A program made the position numbers and the translations under genes. Below, one piece after another: positions 23,359 through 32,558 of a DNA stretch of 64,000 bases (the stretch's first letter is position 1; every line of letters begins with the position of its first letter). The stretch covers positions 496,001 through 560,000 of the forward strand of contig NZ_FOBV01000002.1 of the NCBI RefSeq assembly GCF_900109935.1, given 5' to 3'. The notes beneath the pieces were generated by a model that searched no databases, was not told where the DNA came from, and saw only the letters and a program-made list of their open reading frames with translations. This DNA is from Chryseobacterium taichungense (GTDB lineage: Bacteria > Bacteroidota > Bacteroidia > Flavobacteriales > Weeksellaceae).

Positions 23359-25386
23359 TTAATTTATCTTAAGGATATTTAATCCTGACTGTCCTGTAGC
23401 AACAAACGCCAAATTATTATTGATGTAGATATAGTTGGCAGAACCGCTAAGCTTGTAATATCCAACTACTTTGAATGTATTTTTGTTTAATACAATAACG
23501 CCATCGGTACCATTCGCAAGATACAGGTAACAGTTGTTTACTGCAACAGCGTTGGTAAGACCTGTCTGACTGAATACATTTTGATCGTTCACTTTGAAGT
23601 TTCTTGGAACGAAACTGTTCATCAGCTGTCCGTCACTTAATCGGATTTTGGCTACCCCTTTATCGCTTAATGCAAGGTAAACATATTCATTATCCAGAAC
23701 GATCACATTTTTACCATCGGTAACAGACTGTGTAAGGGTTGGATAGTTGTATACGTGTGGATTTGATCCGTCGTTATTGGCAACTCTTAGAGATGCACCA
23801 TTTGCCTGAGTTGCAAAGAATACCTGGTATGTATTATTGTGGGCAACATATTTAGCTCTTTCTCCTGCAAAATTGAACTGCTCAGATACAGAATATCCAT
23901 TGTTCGGATCCAGTTTAAAGAATCCTCCACCGGTTGTTCCTGTTGAAGCGTATAAATAATTATTATAGAAATAAGAATTTTTTGCTGTAGAGCTAGGAAG
24001 TTGATAGTTCAGGAATGAAGATAGATCCTGAGTATTGAATACATTATTCGTAAGCGGAGAGGTAACTAATTTTGCTCCGTTTTTATCACCACCAACAGCA
24101 TACAGCTTATTGTTGACAACATCAACATTATTGAACTCAATATTATTGAATAATGCTTCATTTACCAAAGAAGGAGCATTATAATCAGTAACATTAAAGA
24201 TTCTGATTGCACCTTTTGTAGTACTTCCTGCAACGGCATCATTGGTATGATAAGATACGTAAGCGAAACCGTTGTTTATGGTAACACCTGTAGCACTTAA
24301 TGTCGTATTACTGATGGAAGGACTTACCACATTCGCCACCAATGTGAATTGTAATTGGTTGTCCGAACAAGGCGCAATACCTTTTTGAGGTGTACATTCT
24401 CCGGCAGCAATATACGTGTTTGTATTTAAAGTAACCTGATTGTTGATCTTATTATTGCTTTGTAATACAGCATAAGAAGTATTAACAAAGTTCATATCAA
24501 TAAGCCCTGTAAATGCAGGAGATGCATTAAGGTTACTGAAAGACATATTAGAAAAATCCATTCTCGCAAAGCTGCTTCCGCTGTTGCTTACCTTACCGTC
24601 TATAGATACACTTCCGCCAGTTACTTCAGTGTATGACTGAGGTTTCAGATTAAGTACTCCTGAACCATTGATATGGAAACCTTTTTCAAATGTAAGATAT
24701 CCTTCATTATTCAGGTTTGCATTAAGATAATTATTCTGAGCATTAAATACCATTCTACAGTAATTATTCACCGTAGAACTTCCGTTAAGACTCTCAGAAT
24801 TGTTAAAGTTTAAGTTGTTGTAATTGTTGATAATACCATCAACAGATCCTGTAGTATACGTTACAAATCCATAGTTGTCTAATCTACCTCCTGAATTCAG
24901 GTGAAAGTTAGCCGAACTGGAGATTTTACCGTAGTTTCCGACCTCTACTTTACCACCGTTAGGAACATTGATCCAGTTTGATCCGCCAAGTTCTCCGAGA
25001 ACGATGATTTTTCCGGCAGAATTGAAGTTGAATCCTCCTGTAAAAGTAGTTCCTTCAGGAATGTAGTAAGTTTCTCCGTTGTTAATGTTATACCAGTTAC
25101 TTCCTGTAGCAGCAATTGCACCTGAAAGGTTTGGGGTATAAGTAACAGTTTTCTGAGCGGCTGAGAATTTCTGACTGTTTGGGTCAAATTTTACAAAGTC
25201 CACCGCAGAATTTTTCATTTCAATACTTTTGCTGAGATCTCCGCTTCCGTAACGGAGTGTGATGTCACCATTGGTAATAGATTGTGAACTTTCACTGTTT
25301 TCAGGAAGCAGATTGTCTTCAGACGAACATCCGGTTGCAGCAACAAGAAGGAAAAATCCCATTGCTACGCTTAGTTTTTTTGTCAT
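23359..25386 (-). CDS. Large surface lipoprotein: beta-helix-like half plus LVIVD-like propeller half
   Basis: This 675-residue lipoprotein has lipobox AATGC-S and an acidic tether (SEDN). Residues about 75-310 are rich in Asn and Gly with short strand repeats (INNGETYYIPEGTTF, LNSGGRLDNYGFV), suggesting a right-handed beta-helix or ice-binding-like fold. Residues about 325-675 contain repeats such as AVAVNNCYLYLANGTDGVIV and IYINNNLAFVATGQSGLNIL, which resemble LVIVD/beta-propeller units. It is the last gene of the operon with the GT2 synthase and export genes, starting 46 nt after the synthase gene. It could hold the exported polymer at the cell surface or act as an adhesin. The fold calls rest on repeat pattern only. 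Confidence 0.65.
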   Translation of the reverse strand: MTKKLSVAMGFFLLVAATGCSSEDNLLPENSESSQSITNGDITLRYGSGDLSKSIEMKNSAVDFVKFDPNSQKFSAAQKTVTYTPNLSGAIAATGSNWYNINNGETYYIPEGTTFTGGFNFNSAGKIIVLGELGGSNWINVPNGGKVEVGNYGKISSSANFHLNSGGRLDNYGFVTYTTGSVDGIINNYNNLNFNNSESLNGSSTVNNYCRMVFNAQNNYLNANLNNEGYLTFEKGFHINGSGVLNLKPQSYTEVTGGSVSIDGKVSNSGSSFARMDFSNMSFSNLNASPAFTGLIDMNFVNTSYAVLQSNNKINNQVTLNTNTYIAAGECTPQKGIAPCSDNQLQFTLVANVVSPSISNTTLSATGVTINNGFAYVSYHTNDAVAGSTTKGAIRIFNVTDYNAPSLVNEALFNNIEFNNVDVVNNKLYAVGGDKNGAKLVTSPLTNNVFNTQDLSSFLNYQLPSSTAKNSYFYNNYLYASTGTTGGGFFKLDPNNGYSVSEQFNFAGERAKYVAHNNTYQVFFATQANGASLRVANNDGSNPHVYNYPTLTQSVTDGKNVIVLDNEYVYLALSDKGVAKIRLSDGQLMNSFVPRNFKVNDQNVFSQTGLTNAVAVNNCYLYLANGTDGVIVLNKNTFKVVGYYKLSGSANYIYINNNLAFVATGQSGLNILKIN

Positions 25387-25432
25387 TAAGGGTTAAGTTT
25401 TATTTTATAAGGGGTTGTTGTTAGCAAAGTAA

Positions 25433-26740
25433 TTATGCACCGAACTCACGGGCTTTTTTAGAGGTTTTCTGAGGGTTCCAGGGGTCTTTATAGGAATCGT
25501 AAAAAAATAATTCATCAAAATAAGCAATCGTTCTTACAATACGCATAAAGTAGCCCATGTACAATGGGTAAAGCGGAACATAGATTATTTTTGATAAATA
25601 TTTCTTTTTATTTTTCACTATTAACAAGCAAATCAGAAACTGTGTAAAATACAGCAGCAAATATACTAAATATTTGAATGGCAGCCAAAAAAGTAAGAAT
25701 TCGGGGTTCTCAATTATTATTCTTAGCATATAAATCAGCCAGGTGATATCAAGCACAAGTCCGAAAAAGACGTTTTCAAAAAAAGAGAAAAAGTTTGACC
25801 ATCGGAAATTCTTGTTCGGAATCCATATATCATAATGTTTTCTAAGCCTGAAACGTACAAGCGAACGTGACCAGCGTAAACGCTGCTTGGCAAGTTTTCC
25901 CCATTTTACAGGAACGTGCGTATTGCAGACTGCTGTTTGCTCAAAATGAATCTGGTAGCCGATCTTACGAATCTTTACGGTAAGATCTCCATCAAGACCA
26001 GGGCCTACATCCCAGCCTCCAACTCTTTCAAGAACCTTTCTCGGAAAAACACCAAAGGCTCCCGAAATGATCTTGTAAATTCCAAGACTGGAAAGGACAA
26101 TTCTTGAAATGCTGATCGATTGCTGATACTCCAGATACTGCATCGTTGAAGTGAGGGAGTCCTCATCGTTCCTTACCATCAGGTTTCCGCCGACACCACC
26201 GATATTCTTACGCACATAGAAAGGAAGCAGTGCTTTTTCAATGGCATTATTATCTAAAGATGAATCTGCATCAATGTGAACTACAAATTTCCCTTTTGAA
26301 TATTTTAAGCCAAGATTGGCCGCTGATGCTTTTCCGCCCCGTATTTCGGAACGAAGAAATTTGGTGATAAAACCTTTCTTTTCAAAAGATCTTCCGATAA
26401 TTCCGGTATGATCGGTAGAGCCATCGTCAACGACAATAATTTCAATATTCTTATACGTTTGCTTCTGCATGGAAACTACCATCTTGTGAAGATGTTTGCC
26501 TTCGTTGTGTCCCGGAACCAAAACTGTAACCAATGGAAATTCTCTCATCAGTTTTCCGTGTGCCAGTTTCCATTTGTCTTCATTGATAAACCGCTTCCTG
26601 AAGGTCACAAAAAGTACAATAATCTCCAGAATAAGAAATCTCGGAATATCGATGATAAAAACATACCATCCCCAGTTCAGAATTGTAGACCAGTCCGAAT
26701 ATTTTAAATTAGAGTAAATGATTTCCCAAAAATTTTCCAC
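25433..26740 (-). CDS. Processive glycosyltransferase family 2 (polysaccharide synthase)
   Basis: This 435-residue inner-membrane synthase is of the PgaC/hyaluronan/cellulose synthase type. It has an N-terminal membrane helix (about 26-47), then the GT-A domain with VLVPGHNE, VDDGS (104-108), the metal-binding HIDADSS (DAD at 157-159), the catalytic-base region GLDGD (248-252) and the processivity motif QRLRW (286-290). Three to four C-terminal membrane helices follow. The complete D, DxD, D, QxxRW set indicates it polymerises a beta-linked glycan and threads it through the membrane. It lies 8 nt downstream of the TackOD1-like gene in the same operon. The sugar is unknown; poly-N-acetylglucosamine is one possibility. 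Confidence 0.88.
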   Translation of the reverse strand: MENFWEIIYSNLKYSDWSTILNWGWYVFIIDIPRFLILEIIVLFVTFRKRFINEDKWKLAHGKLMREFPLVTVLVPGHNEGKHLHKMVVSMQKQTYKNIEIIVVDDGSTDHTGIIGRSFEKKGFITKFLRSEIRGGKASAANLGLKYSKGKFVVHIDADSSLDNNAIEKALLPFYVRKNIGGVGGNLMVRNDEDSLTSTMQYLEYQQSISISRIVLSSLGIYKIISGAFGVFPRKVLERVGGWDVGPGLDGDLTVKIRKIGYQIHFEQTAVCNTHVPVKWGKLAKQRLRWSRSLVRFRLRKHYDIWIPNKNFRWSNFFSFFENVFFGLVLDITWLIYMLRIIIENPEFLLFWLPFKYLVYLLLYFTQFLICLLIVKNKKKYLSKIIYVPLYPLYMGYFMRIVRTIAYFDELFFYDSYKDPWNPQKTSKKAREFGA

Positions 26741-26748
26741 GTCGGGTC

Positions 26749-27702
26749 TTAATTGAGGATTTCATTGATTGCTTTCTGGGTAAGCTCGTAGTTGTAGATC
26801 TTTTCCAGTTTCAGTTCATAAGGCATTTGTTCTGTTTTGCAGTTGATACAGTGTACACCGATCAAAGGTTTCTGAAATTCGTTTCTACATCTATCATTCA
26901 GACAATAAAACACTTTTCCGGGCTTATCATAATCTACGCCGAGGTTTTTCAGCTCCATGCTGCATTTTGGACAAATCAGTCTGTCTCCCTGCTGAAAACT
27001 CTGCTCCGTAGCTACATAGGCACATCTGAAATGATGTATAAGAACCCTCACCTGAAGGTTGTGCTGTTTGCATTTAGGGCATTCTTCCCGATAGTTCAAA
27101 AAACCCGAACTGCATTTTTTACATATATGAGAGGTATCCACATAATTCCTGCGGAGATAATCATTTTTGTAAGCCCCATTGAGCAAAGCTCTTCCATACA
27201 TGTATGAATCTTCGGAGCTGTCATAATATGCTTCTATTCTCGGGTAAGAATATCCGTTGAGCGAACCGGCACTCTCATAAAATTCAATATTTTTATTTCT
27301 TGAATAATAATACAACATCGTTCTCTTCAATAGTTCATCATCTTGAAGAAGCAAAGAACCGTTCAGTTTTTGTATAAAATTTAAAATAAATCTTATATAA
27401 GGTATTTTATTTTGAATATTTACATCCTGAATATAGCCATCACATAAATGTTTGAGATTATAGCTTTTATATTCTTTATAATGTTTTTTCAAACTTTTCT
27501 GCAGGAAAACGGGTTTTAGAAAAACCTTAGGATCAGGATGTCTGATCACGGAGATTAAGAATTTTCTTACATTTATTGCATTATCATTATTGATGATCCA
27601 TATACTTGCTTTAGTGGGATCAGGGATTTCATTTCTGTCCACACAATCTTCTAAAAGTTGTGCGATGATCCCGTTTTCGAGATTCAATATTCTTTCAGGC
27701 AT
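26749..27702 (-). CDS. Zinc-rich TackOD1-like cytosolic protein
   Basis: The product is 317 residues without signal or membrane segments. The C-terminal half is built of zinc-knuckle pairs: HICKKCSSGFL, REECPKCKQ, RLICPKCSMELKNLGVDYDKPG, YCLNDRC and CINCK, with the segment IHHFRCAYV between them. This order matches the TackOD1 output domain, known from archaeal and bacterial signalling proteins. The N-terminal half (1-150) has no clear family. Its place between the adaptor and synthase genes suggests a cytosolic regulator of polymer synthesis, perhaps taking the part of the PilZ or c-di-GMP receptor in other systems. The role is inferred. Confidence 0.6.
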   Translation of the reverse strand: MPERILNLENGIIAQLLEDCVDRNEIPDPTKASIWIINNDNAINVRKFLISVIRHPDPKVFLKPVFLQKSLKKHYKEYKSYNLKHLCDGYIQDVNIQNKIPYIRFILNFIQKLNGSLLLQDDELLKRTMLYYYSRNKNIEFYESAGSLNGYSYPRIEAYYDSSEDSYMYGRALLNGAYKNDYLRRNYVDTSHICKKCSSGFLNYREECPKCKQHNLQVRVLIHHFRCAYVATEQSFQQGDRLICPKCSMELKNLGVDYDKPGKVFYCLNDRCRNEFQKPLIGVHCINCKTEQMPYELKLEKIYNYELTQKAINEILN

Positions 27703-27712
27703 AATGTGTTTT

Positions 27713-28753
27713 TTATGTAAATTTCAATTTTCTAACTTTCACCGGGATATTACTGATTTTTACTGCTTCCCAAGACTTTCCGTCTATGGGTACAATATCG
27801 ATCACAACTCCGTATTTATTATCATTTAAAGTTTTATTAATCAAGGTATTATCTTTTATCTCTGATATAGAGTAGATTTTTTTTACCTGTCCTGTAAGCG
27901 TCTTATTAAATCCATAAGGAAGTTTAATGGCTACATGATCCCCTTCGTGAAACTCATCCAGATCGCTGATGTCAATGTACGCCTGTACAAACTGTCTTTT
28001 ACGGACTATGGATGTTATAATGTCTGATTTATAAGCAACCTGCCCGTCGGTTACACGAAAACGGTCTGTATTTCCATTGATCGGAGAAACATAATAATTT
28101 TGTATCGTGGAAGCTCTGTTTTCCTCGCTTGCCAGAAGATTTTTATGATTGTTAATCAGCGATGTTTTTTCAATTTCATCATTTAATGCTTTAATATCAG
28201 CATTTAAGGATGCAATTTCATATTTGAGGTCGTCGATAGATCGGTCTACATTGGCCAGTTCGTTAGGAGTGATCTGATCAATGTATACCAGTTTTTCCTT
28301 TCTTTTTTTCTCACTTTCCCAGAACGCAACTCTTTTTTTGAGATCAGCAACAAGACCTCTCTTTTTTAAAACCTGAGCGCTGATCGATGCCAGGTGATTT
28401 TCAAAAGTGGTATTATCAACAAGATTTTTCAGGGAATCCTGCAGGCTGTTTCTACGAATATTGGTATCGTAAAATTCGTAACTGAAAAGAGTATCTCCCT
28501 TTTTTATGGGCGAACCTTCCTTTGCGTAGTAGTTTAAAATTCTTATATCAGTAGTGAATTTCACATCAAACTGCTGCTGTTTCAGGAATCCGTCGGCATA
28601 GTCAAAAATCCAGGATGAGATGAGCCATTTCAGTACGGAAAATGCAATCAAAAGTAAAACGGCGAAGTAAATCCAGCGATCCCATCTGCGTTTTTTTATC
28701 GGCTTCTCGTACGATTCTTCTGTTATTTTATCGTCGTTAAAATTGATTTCCAT
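27713..28753 (-). CDS. HlyD/MFP-like inner-membrane adaptor
   Basis: This 346-residue protein has a short cytosolic N-terminus, one membrane helix (about 29-47) and a periplasmic part with the first half of a lipoyl-like domain (KEGSPIKKGDTLFSYE). A long coiled-coil hairpin (about 105-205) and the second half with a beta-barrel (YVSPINGNTDRFRVTDGQVAY, then LDEFHEGDHVAIKLP) follow. This is the architecture of HlyD/EmrA and of Alg44-type copolymerase tails. It probably bridges the GT2 synthase and the TolC-like protein encoded just upstream. The two genes share one nucleotide (28753), implying translational coupling. No ATPase gene is in the operon, so this is unlikely to be a type I protein secretion system. 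Confidence 0.8.
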   Translation of the reverse strand: MEINFNDDKITEESYEKPIKKRRWDRWIYFAVLLLIAFSVLKWLISSWIFDYADGFLKQQQFDVKFTTDIRILNYYAKEGSPIKKGDTLFSYEFYDTNIRRNSLQDSLKNLVDNTTFENHLASISAQVLKKRGLVADLKKRVAFWESEKKRKEKLVYIDQITPNELANVDRSIDDLKYEIASLNADIKALNDEIEKTSLINNHKNLLASEENRASTIQNYYVSPINGNTDRFRVTDGQVAYKSDIITSIVRKRQFVQAYIDISDLDEFHEGDHVAIKLPYGFNKTLTGQVKKIYSISEIKDNTLINKTLNDNKYGVVIDIVPIDGKSWEAVKISNIPVKVRKLKFT

Positions 28754-30777
28754 TATGGTTTAAAATTATTCATTTGTGATAAGTCGTAATATCCGATTTT
28801 TGTAACTCCAGCAGCCTGTACATAAGCTTCTGCATCCAAAAGATCACCGAAAGCCTGAAAATCGTTAATACGGAATACCCATACATAATAGTCTGTGGTT
28901 AATATGCTTCTTATGAGGGCTGTTTTGTTTAATTTTTTATCAAGAGTTAAGACATCATAGGCCATGATATAAGCCATAATGCTGTTGTCATATAAAGCGG
29001 TTGCTACTTCTGCCGGAAGCTGCATTGGAACGCTTACTCCGAGATCCATATTGTTCTGGTCGCACCATGTCTTTGAATTGGTAAACAAGTTGATAAGTCT
29101 TTGTGCATAAAGATCAACATTCGCCTTATAATCATCAAAAGTATGAGGCTCAATATCAAGATGAACTCCTGCGAATCCCATATCTTTCGCGGATTGCAAT
29201 GCAACCTGAAGATCTGTAAAACCATCATCCGTTTTAGCATATGAGTTTTCTCCGATAAGGCGGTATACCTGGATGTTGTTTTGAGCGGCCAGCGCCATAA
29301 AGTCATTTACTTTCGCAAGATCATAAACTTTACCGGGAGACAGGAAAACCCTGTTGATGTGCCAATGATTCATCAGATCGATGATGTACGAATTGGAATA
29401 GTTCGTAAAGAAACTGCTCCAGATATACGTTTCATTACCTGCGTTATCATCATTCAGCTTACTCTGAAGAGTGTTTGTTGGGGTGTCGGTTCCTGATATC
29501 ATTTTATATTCAAGATATTTTTCATACAGATCAGTTTTTTTATCACAGATCTGTAGTTGGTTATTTAAAAGTTTTTCTACCGTAGCAAGATAAGCTGCAG
29601 GACTGAAAGTATTGCTTTTCTCGTTGCTGGAATTCACTTTAAGTTCAGCTTCAAGATAATTTACTTCACTTTCCAACACCTCGATTTCAGATTTCAGAAG
29701 ATAATATTCTCTGAATAATGTTGTAAGTCTGTCGCGGTAGATCATTTGCATATCCTGCAGAGCATTTTCCTTTACTTTAAGATCGCTTTCAGATTCGTAA
29801 TCCGTCTTGCTTCTGCTTACAGGAAGATTGATGGTGGCTCCTACACTTGCAAAATTGCGGTCTCTTGACAAAGCAGAATAATAATTGTATCTCAATTTTA
29901 ATCTAAGATCCAGTTGCTTGTCTCTTTTACGTTTCATATCTGCGATTTCCTTCTCCATTTTCAAAGCGGTTTCCTTATCTTTTACTAAAGGGCTGAGATC
30001 AATATTTTCAACGGGTGTAAGATCCGGAATATCAGAATTTAGGATTTCACCAGTAAAAGGATTTCTTTCATTGGTTTTATGAAGGCTTTCCAATGATTTT
30101 TTTTCAATGGCAATTTTGTCAAGACGGTATTTTGACTGTGCAGTTTCAGCGTCATTTTTCAATCCGACTTTATTTTGGTTTACAGTGAATTCATTCTGTA
30201 ATTTTAAAAGTCTTTCATAATCTGATAAAAGTTTTATTTTTTTCTCATCAAAAGCTGATCTTACTTTGTCAATATTTGCTCTGTAATCAAGTTCTTTTTT
30301 ATATTTTACCTTTTCTAAAAGATCTATTCTTCTCAATTTTTCATTTAAAGAATTCTGGATTTTCAGGTTCTTCAGACTTCCTTCTCCCAAAGCAAGCCAG
30401 TCTATCCCTGAAGATACTCTGGCACGGTAAAAGATATTGTCGTCATCACTAAAACCGGGACTGAAATTATAGCTCATATCCGAAACCCAGTTCAGGTGCA
30501 ATTTGTTTTTATATTCCGTATTTTTTGAATCAATATTAAGTTCGCTTTTGCTCAGTGAAGCATTGTTAGTTGAAAAATCCAAATGGCTATTTTCCGTGTG
30601 ATTTTTTCTATCATCTAAAAGATTCGCCATAATTTCCTTGGCAGCCTCGTATATTTTATTGTATTCTGCAGTAAGAACACTCAAAGACTTCGAACTTATG
30701 CTTAATGTCGATTTGTTTTGAGCATTAAAGAAAATAAAAAAATTCAATAATAGAATAATCTGTAACGTTTTTCGCAT
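28753..30777 (-). CDS. TolC-like outer-membrane protein fused to a GH18-like TIM-barrel domain
   Basis: This 674-residue product has a signal peptide (1-20). Residues about 30-430 have the long charged helices of an outer-membrane efflux (OEP) protein, including paired coiled coils (RAKDKQLDLRLKLRYNY type repeats). From about residue 450 a different domain begins (TYIWSSFFTNYSN), continuing with INRVFLSPG and with GFAGVHLDIEPH (D541, E543), GVSVPM and IMAYIMAYD. These are strand-end motifs of GH18-like/endoglycosidase TIM barrels. Channel and putative hydrolase are thus one polypeptide, whereas PgaA/PgaB or Pel-type systems use separate proteins. It is the first gene of the operon, with a -7 box at 30797-30804. 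Catalysis is inferred from the DxE pair. Confidence 0.75.
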   Translation of the reverse strand: MRKTLQIILLLNFFIFFNAQNKSTLSISSKSLSVLTAEYNKIYEAAKEIMANLLDDRKNHTENSHLDFSTNNASLSKSELNIDSKNTEYKNKLHLNWVSDMSYNFSPGFSDDDNIFYRARVSSGIDWLALGEGSLKNLKIQNSLNEKLRRIDLLEKVKYKKELDYRANIDKVRSAFDEKKIKLLSDYERLLKLQNEFTVNQNKVGLKNDAETAQSKYRLDKIAIEKKSLESLHKTNERNPFTGEILNSDIPDLTPVENIDLSPLVKDKETALKMEKEIADMKRKRDKQLDLRLKLRYNYYSALSRDRNFASVGATINLPVSRSKTDYESESDLKVKENALQDMQMIYRDRLTTLFREYYLLKSEIEVLESEVNYLEAELKVNSSNEKSNTFSPAAYLATVEKLLNNQLQICDKKTDLYEKYLEYKMISGTDTPTNTLQSKLNDDNAGNETYIWSSFFTNYSNSYIIDLMNHWHINRVFLSPGKVYDLAKVNDFMALAAQNNIQVYRLIGENSYAKTDDGFTDLQVALQSAKDMGFAGVHLDIEPHTFDDYKANVDLYAQRLINLFTNSKTWCDQNNMDLGVSVPMQLPAEVATALYDNSIMAYIMAYDVLTLDKKLNKTALIRSILTTDYYVWVFRINDFQAFGDLLDAEAYVQAAGVTKIGYYDLSQMNNFKP

Positions 30778-30780
30778 ATG

Positions 30781-31067
30781 GTGTGGGTAATTTTTGCAAA
30801 TTTAGAGATTTGAATTTAAATTATTACTGTTTATTTGCTATGTTACGTAAATTTTAATAAATTTTTAAAAGGTCTTTAATGTGTGAAAAAAAGCTTAAAT
30901 ATTGATTATGTAAGGTATTGATAATTATTCTGATTAATTATGTAATGGTTTTGTGATAGTTATAGATTTTATCTAAACATTTTATTTTATAGTTGATTTG
31001 ATGTGTAAATTTCTTTTTTAAACTTTATTTAAAAAAGAAGCGCGTATTTTATCTTTTTAATTTTTCA
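30781..31067. promoter_or_regulatory. AT-rich promoter region of the polysaccharide operon
   Basis: On the minus strand TAAATTTG (30804-30797) matches the TAnnTTTG -7 box, 20 nt before the start codon of the TolC-GH gene; the -33 element is not clear. The remaining DNA to 31067 is very AT-rich and holds no gene. It may also contain the end of the Fur-family transcript. Confidence 0.5.
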
Positions 31068-31463
31068 TTATAATCCTAAAATAGATTTGCATTTCGGACA
31101 AATTCCGCTGATGACAACATTGTATTGATAGGCTATAAAATTCTCCGGAAGGCTTATTTCAGGCACTACGTTTTCAATACAGGTAACCTCTTTGCAATTT
31201 TCACAATTGAAATGTAAATGATTATGGGAATGATTTTCTTTTTTACAATTATGACATTTAGCATAATTAACAACTCCGTCTACATTAACAATCTTATGGA
31301 TCTTTCCTTCATTTTCAAGACGTTCGAGAACCCTGTAGATAGTAACCCGATTACAAAGTCCGTTCAGTTTCAGTTCTATTTCATGATGCGATAAGGCAGT
31401 GCCGGCAGTGCTTAAAAGATTTAAAATTTCTGTTTTTGCCTGGGTGTTTCGTGTTTGCTTCAT
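31068..31463 (-). CDS. Fur-family transcriptional repressor
   Basis: This 131-residue metal-dependent repressor is somewhat short for the family. The N-terminal winged helix includes LSHHEIELKLNGLCNRVTIYRVLERLENEG. The C-terminal dimerisation domain has the regulatory site residues (SHNHLHFNCENCKEVTC) and the structural zinc pair CPKC near the end. Cys pairs in both positions and the truncated N-terminus resemble Zur-type rather than iron-sensing Fur, but metal specificity is not certain. A -7 box (TAACTTTG, minus strand, 31514-31507) gives a leader of about 37 nt. It is monocistronic. Confidence 0.88.
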   Translation of the reverse strand: MKQTRNTQAKTEILNLLSTAGTALSHHEIELKLNGLCNRVTIYRVLERLENEGKIHKIVNVDGVVNYAKCHNCKKENHSHNHLHFNCENCKEVTCIENVVPEISLPENFIAYQYNVVISGICPKCKSILGL

Positions 31464-31598
31464 GATAAGAATATAATGCTTTAATGAATTCGGATAATTT
31501 GTGCAACAAAGTTACAATAAGATTTTAATTCCATGTTTCACTCATAGTTTTGAGTTATGTCTAACTTTTTATCTAAAGCCGAAGCTAATTATTAAATA

Positions 31599-32369
31599 TC
31601 ATTCAAGCGAAATCCATACCGGAGCATGGTCACTGCTTTTTTCCCAACCACGAACATGCTTATCTACATTTCCTCCGCTAAGCCGACCGGCGATATAAGG
31701 ACTTAATAAAATATGATCCAGACGCATACCCGCATTGCGATCATAAGATTTATACAAATAATCCCAGAAAGTAAAAATTTGTTCGTCAGGGTAGAGTGAG
31801 CGAATAGAATCCAGCCAACCTTTTTTAAGCAACTGTTGGTATGCTTTTCTTACTTCTATCCGGTATAATGCATTGTCTTCCCAACGTTCTGGCTTATAGA
31901 CATCGAGAGGCGTCGGAATGATATTAAAGTCTCCGATCAGGATTGCCGGAAGATCCATATCAATAAATTGATTGGTTCTTTTCTTCAGGCGTTTGATCCA
32001 AGAAAGTTTATAGTCAAATTTTGGCCCCGGATAAGGATTTCCGTTAGGAAGATAAAGGCAACAGATTACAATCTGGTTAATGATCGCTTCAATATATCTG
32101 CTCTGCTGATCTTCCGGATCACCCGGCAGCGATCTCTGAACTTCTGTGATCTCCATATCGCGGGCAAGTATGGCAACACCGTTCCAGCTTTTTTGTCCGT
32201 GCCAGATCGCATTGTAGCCTGCAGCATTGATCGCGTCTATAGGAAAACGTTCTTGTGGGGCTTTCAACTCCTGAAGACAAACAATATCAGGTTGTGCTTC
32301 TTCAAGCCACCGGAGCAATACGGGCAATCTGCCGTTGATCCCGTTTACATTATAAGTTGCGATCTTCAT
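31599..32369 (-). CDS. xth: Exodeoxyribonuclease III (AP endonuclease)
   Basis: This 256-residue exonuclease-endonuclease-phosphatase fold enzyme cleaves at abasic sites in base excision repair. Visible motifs are MKIATYNVNGIN, the metal-binding LQELKAP, YLPNGNPYPG, the catalytic LIGDFNIIPTP (D and N), RLDHILLS and the final SDHAPVW with the catalytic histidine. The length is that of the family. It is monocistronic on the minus strand. Confidence 0.94.
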   Translation of the reverse strand: MKIATYNVNGINGRLPVLLRWLEEAQPDIVCLQELKAPQERFPIDAINAAGYNAIWHGQKSWNGVAILARDMEITEVQRSLPGDPEDQQSRYIEAIINQIVICCLYLPNGNPYPGPKFDYKLSWIKRLKKRTNQFIDMDLPAILIGDFNIIPTPLDVYKPERWEDNALYRIEVRKAYQQLLKKGWLDSIRSLYPDEQIFTFWDYLYKSYDRNAGMRLDHILLSPYIAGRLSGGNVDKHVRGWEKSSDHAPVWISLE

Positions 32370-32558
32370 TGTTTATTATTTAATTTTTAAAAACTACACA
32401 ATATCCGTTCCATGGATGGGAAAATGAAGCATTAATAATAAAATACAAGCTGATGTGGTATTATAAAGATTGATTTGGTAAGACTTTGGCAAATAAATTG
32501 TTACTATCTGCGTGAGCAATAATGATTGCTATTTATTTTTAACCATTTACAATATATT

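Noticed and set aside
32526..32558. Upstream TTG start for the DUF4142 lipoprotein
   Set aside because: It would add eleven residues before a perfect lipoprotein signal peptide that begins at the ATG at 32559.
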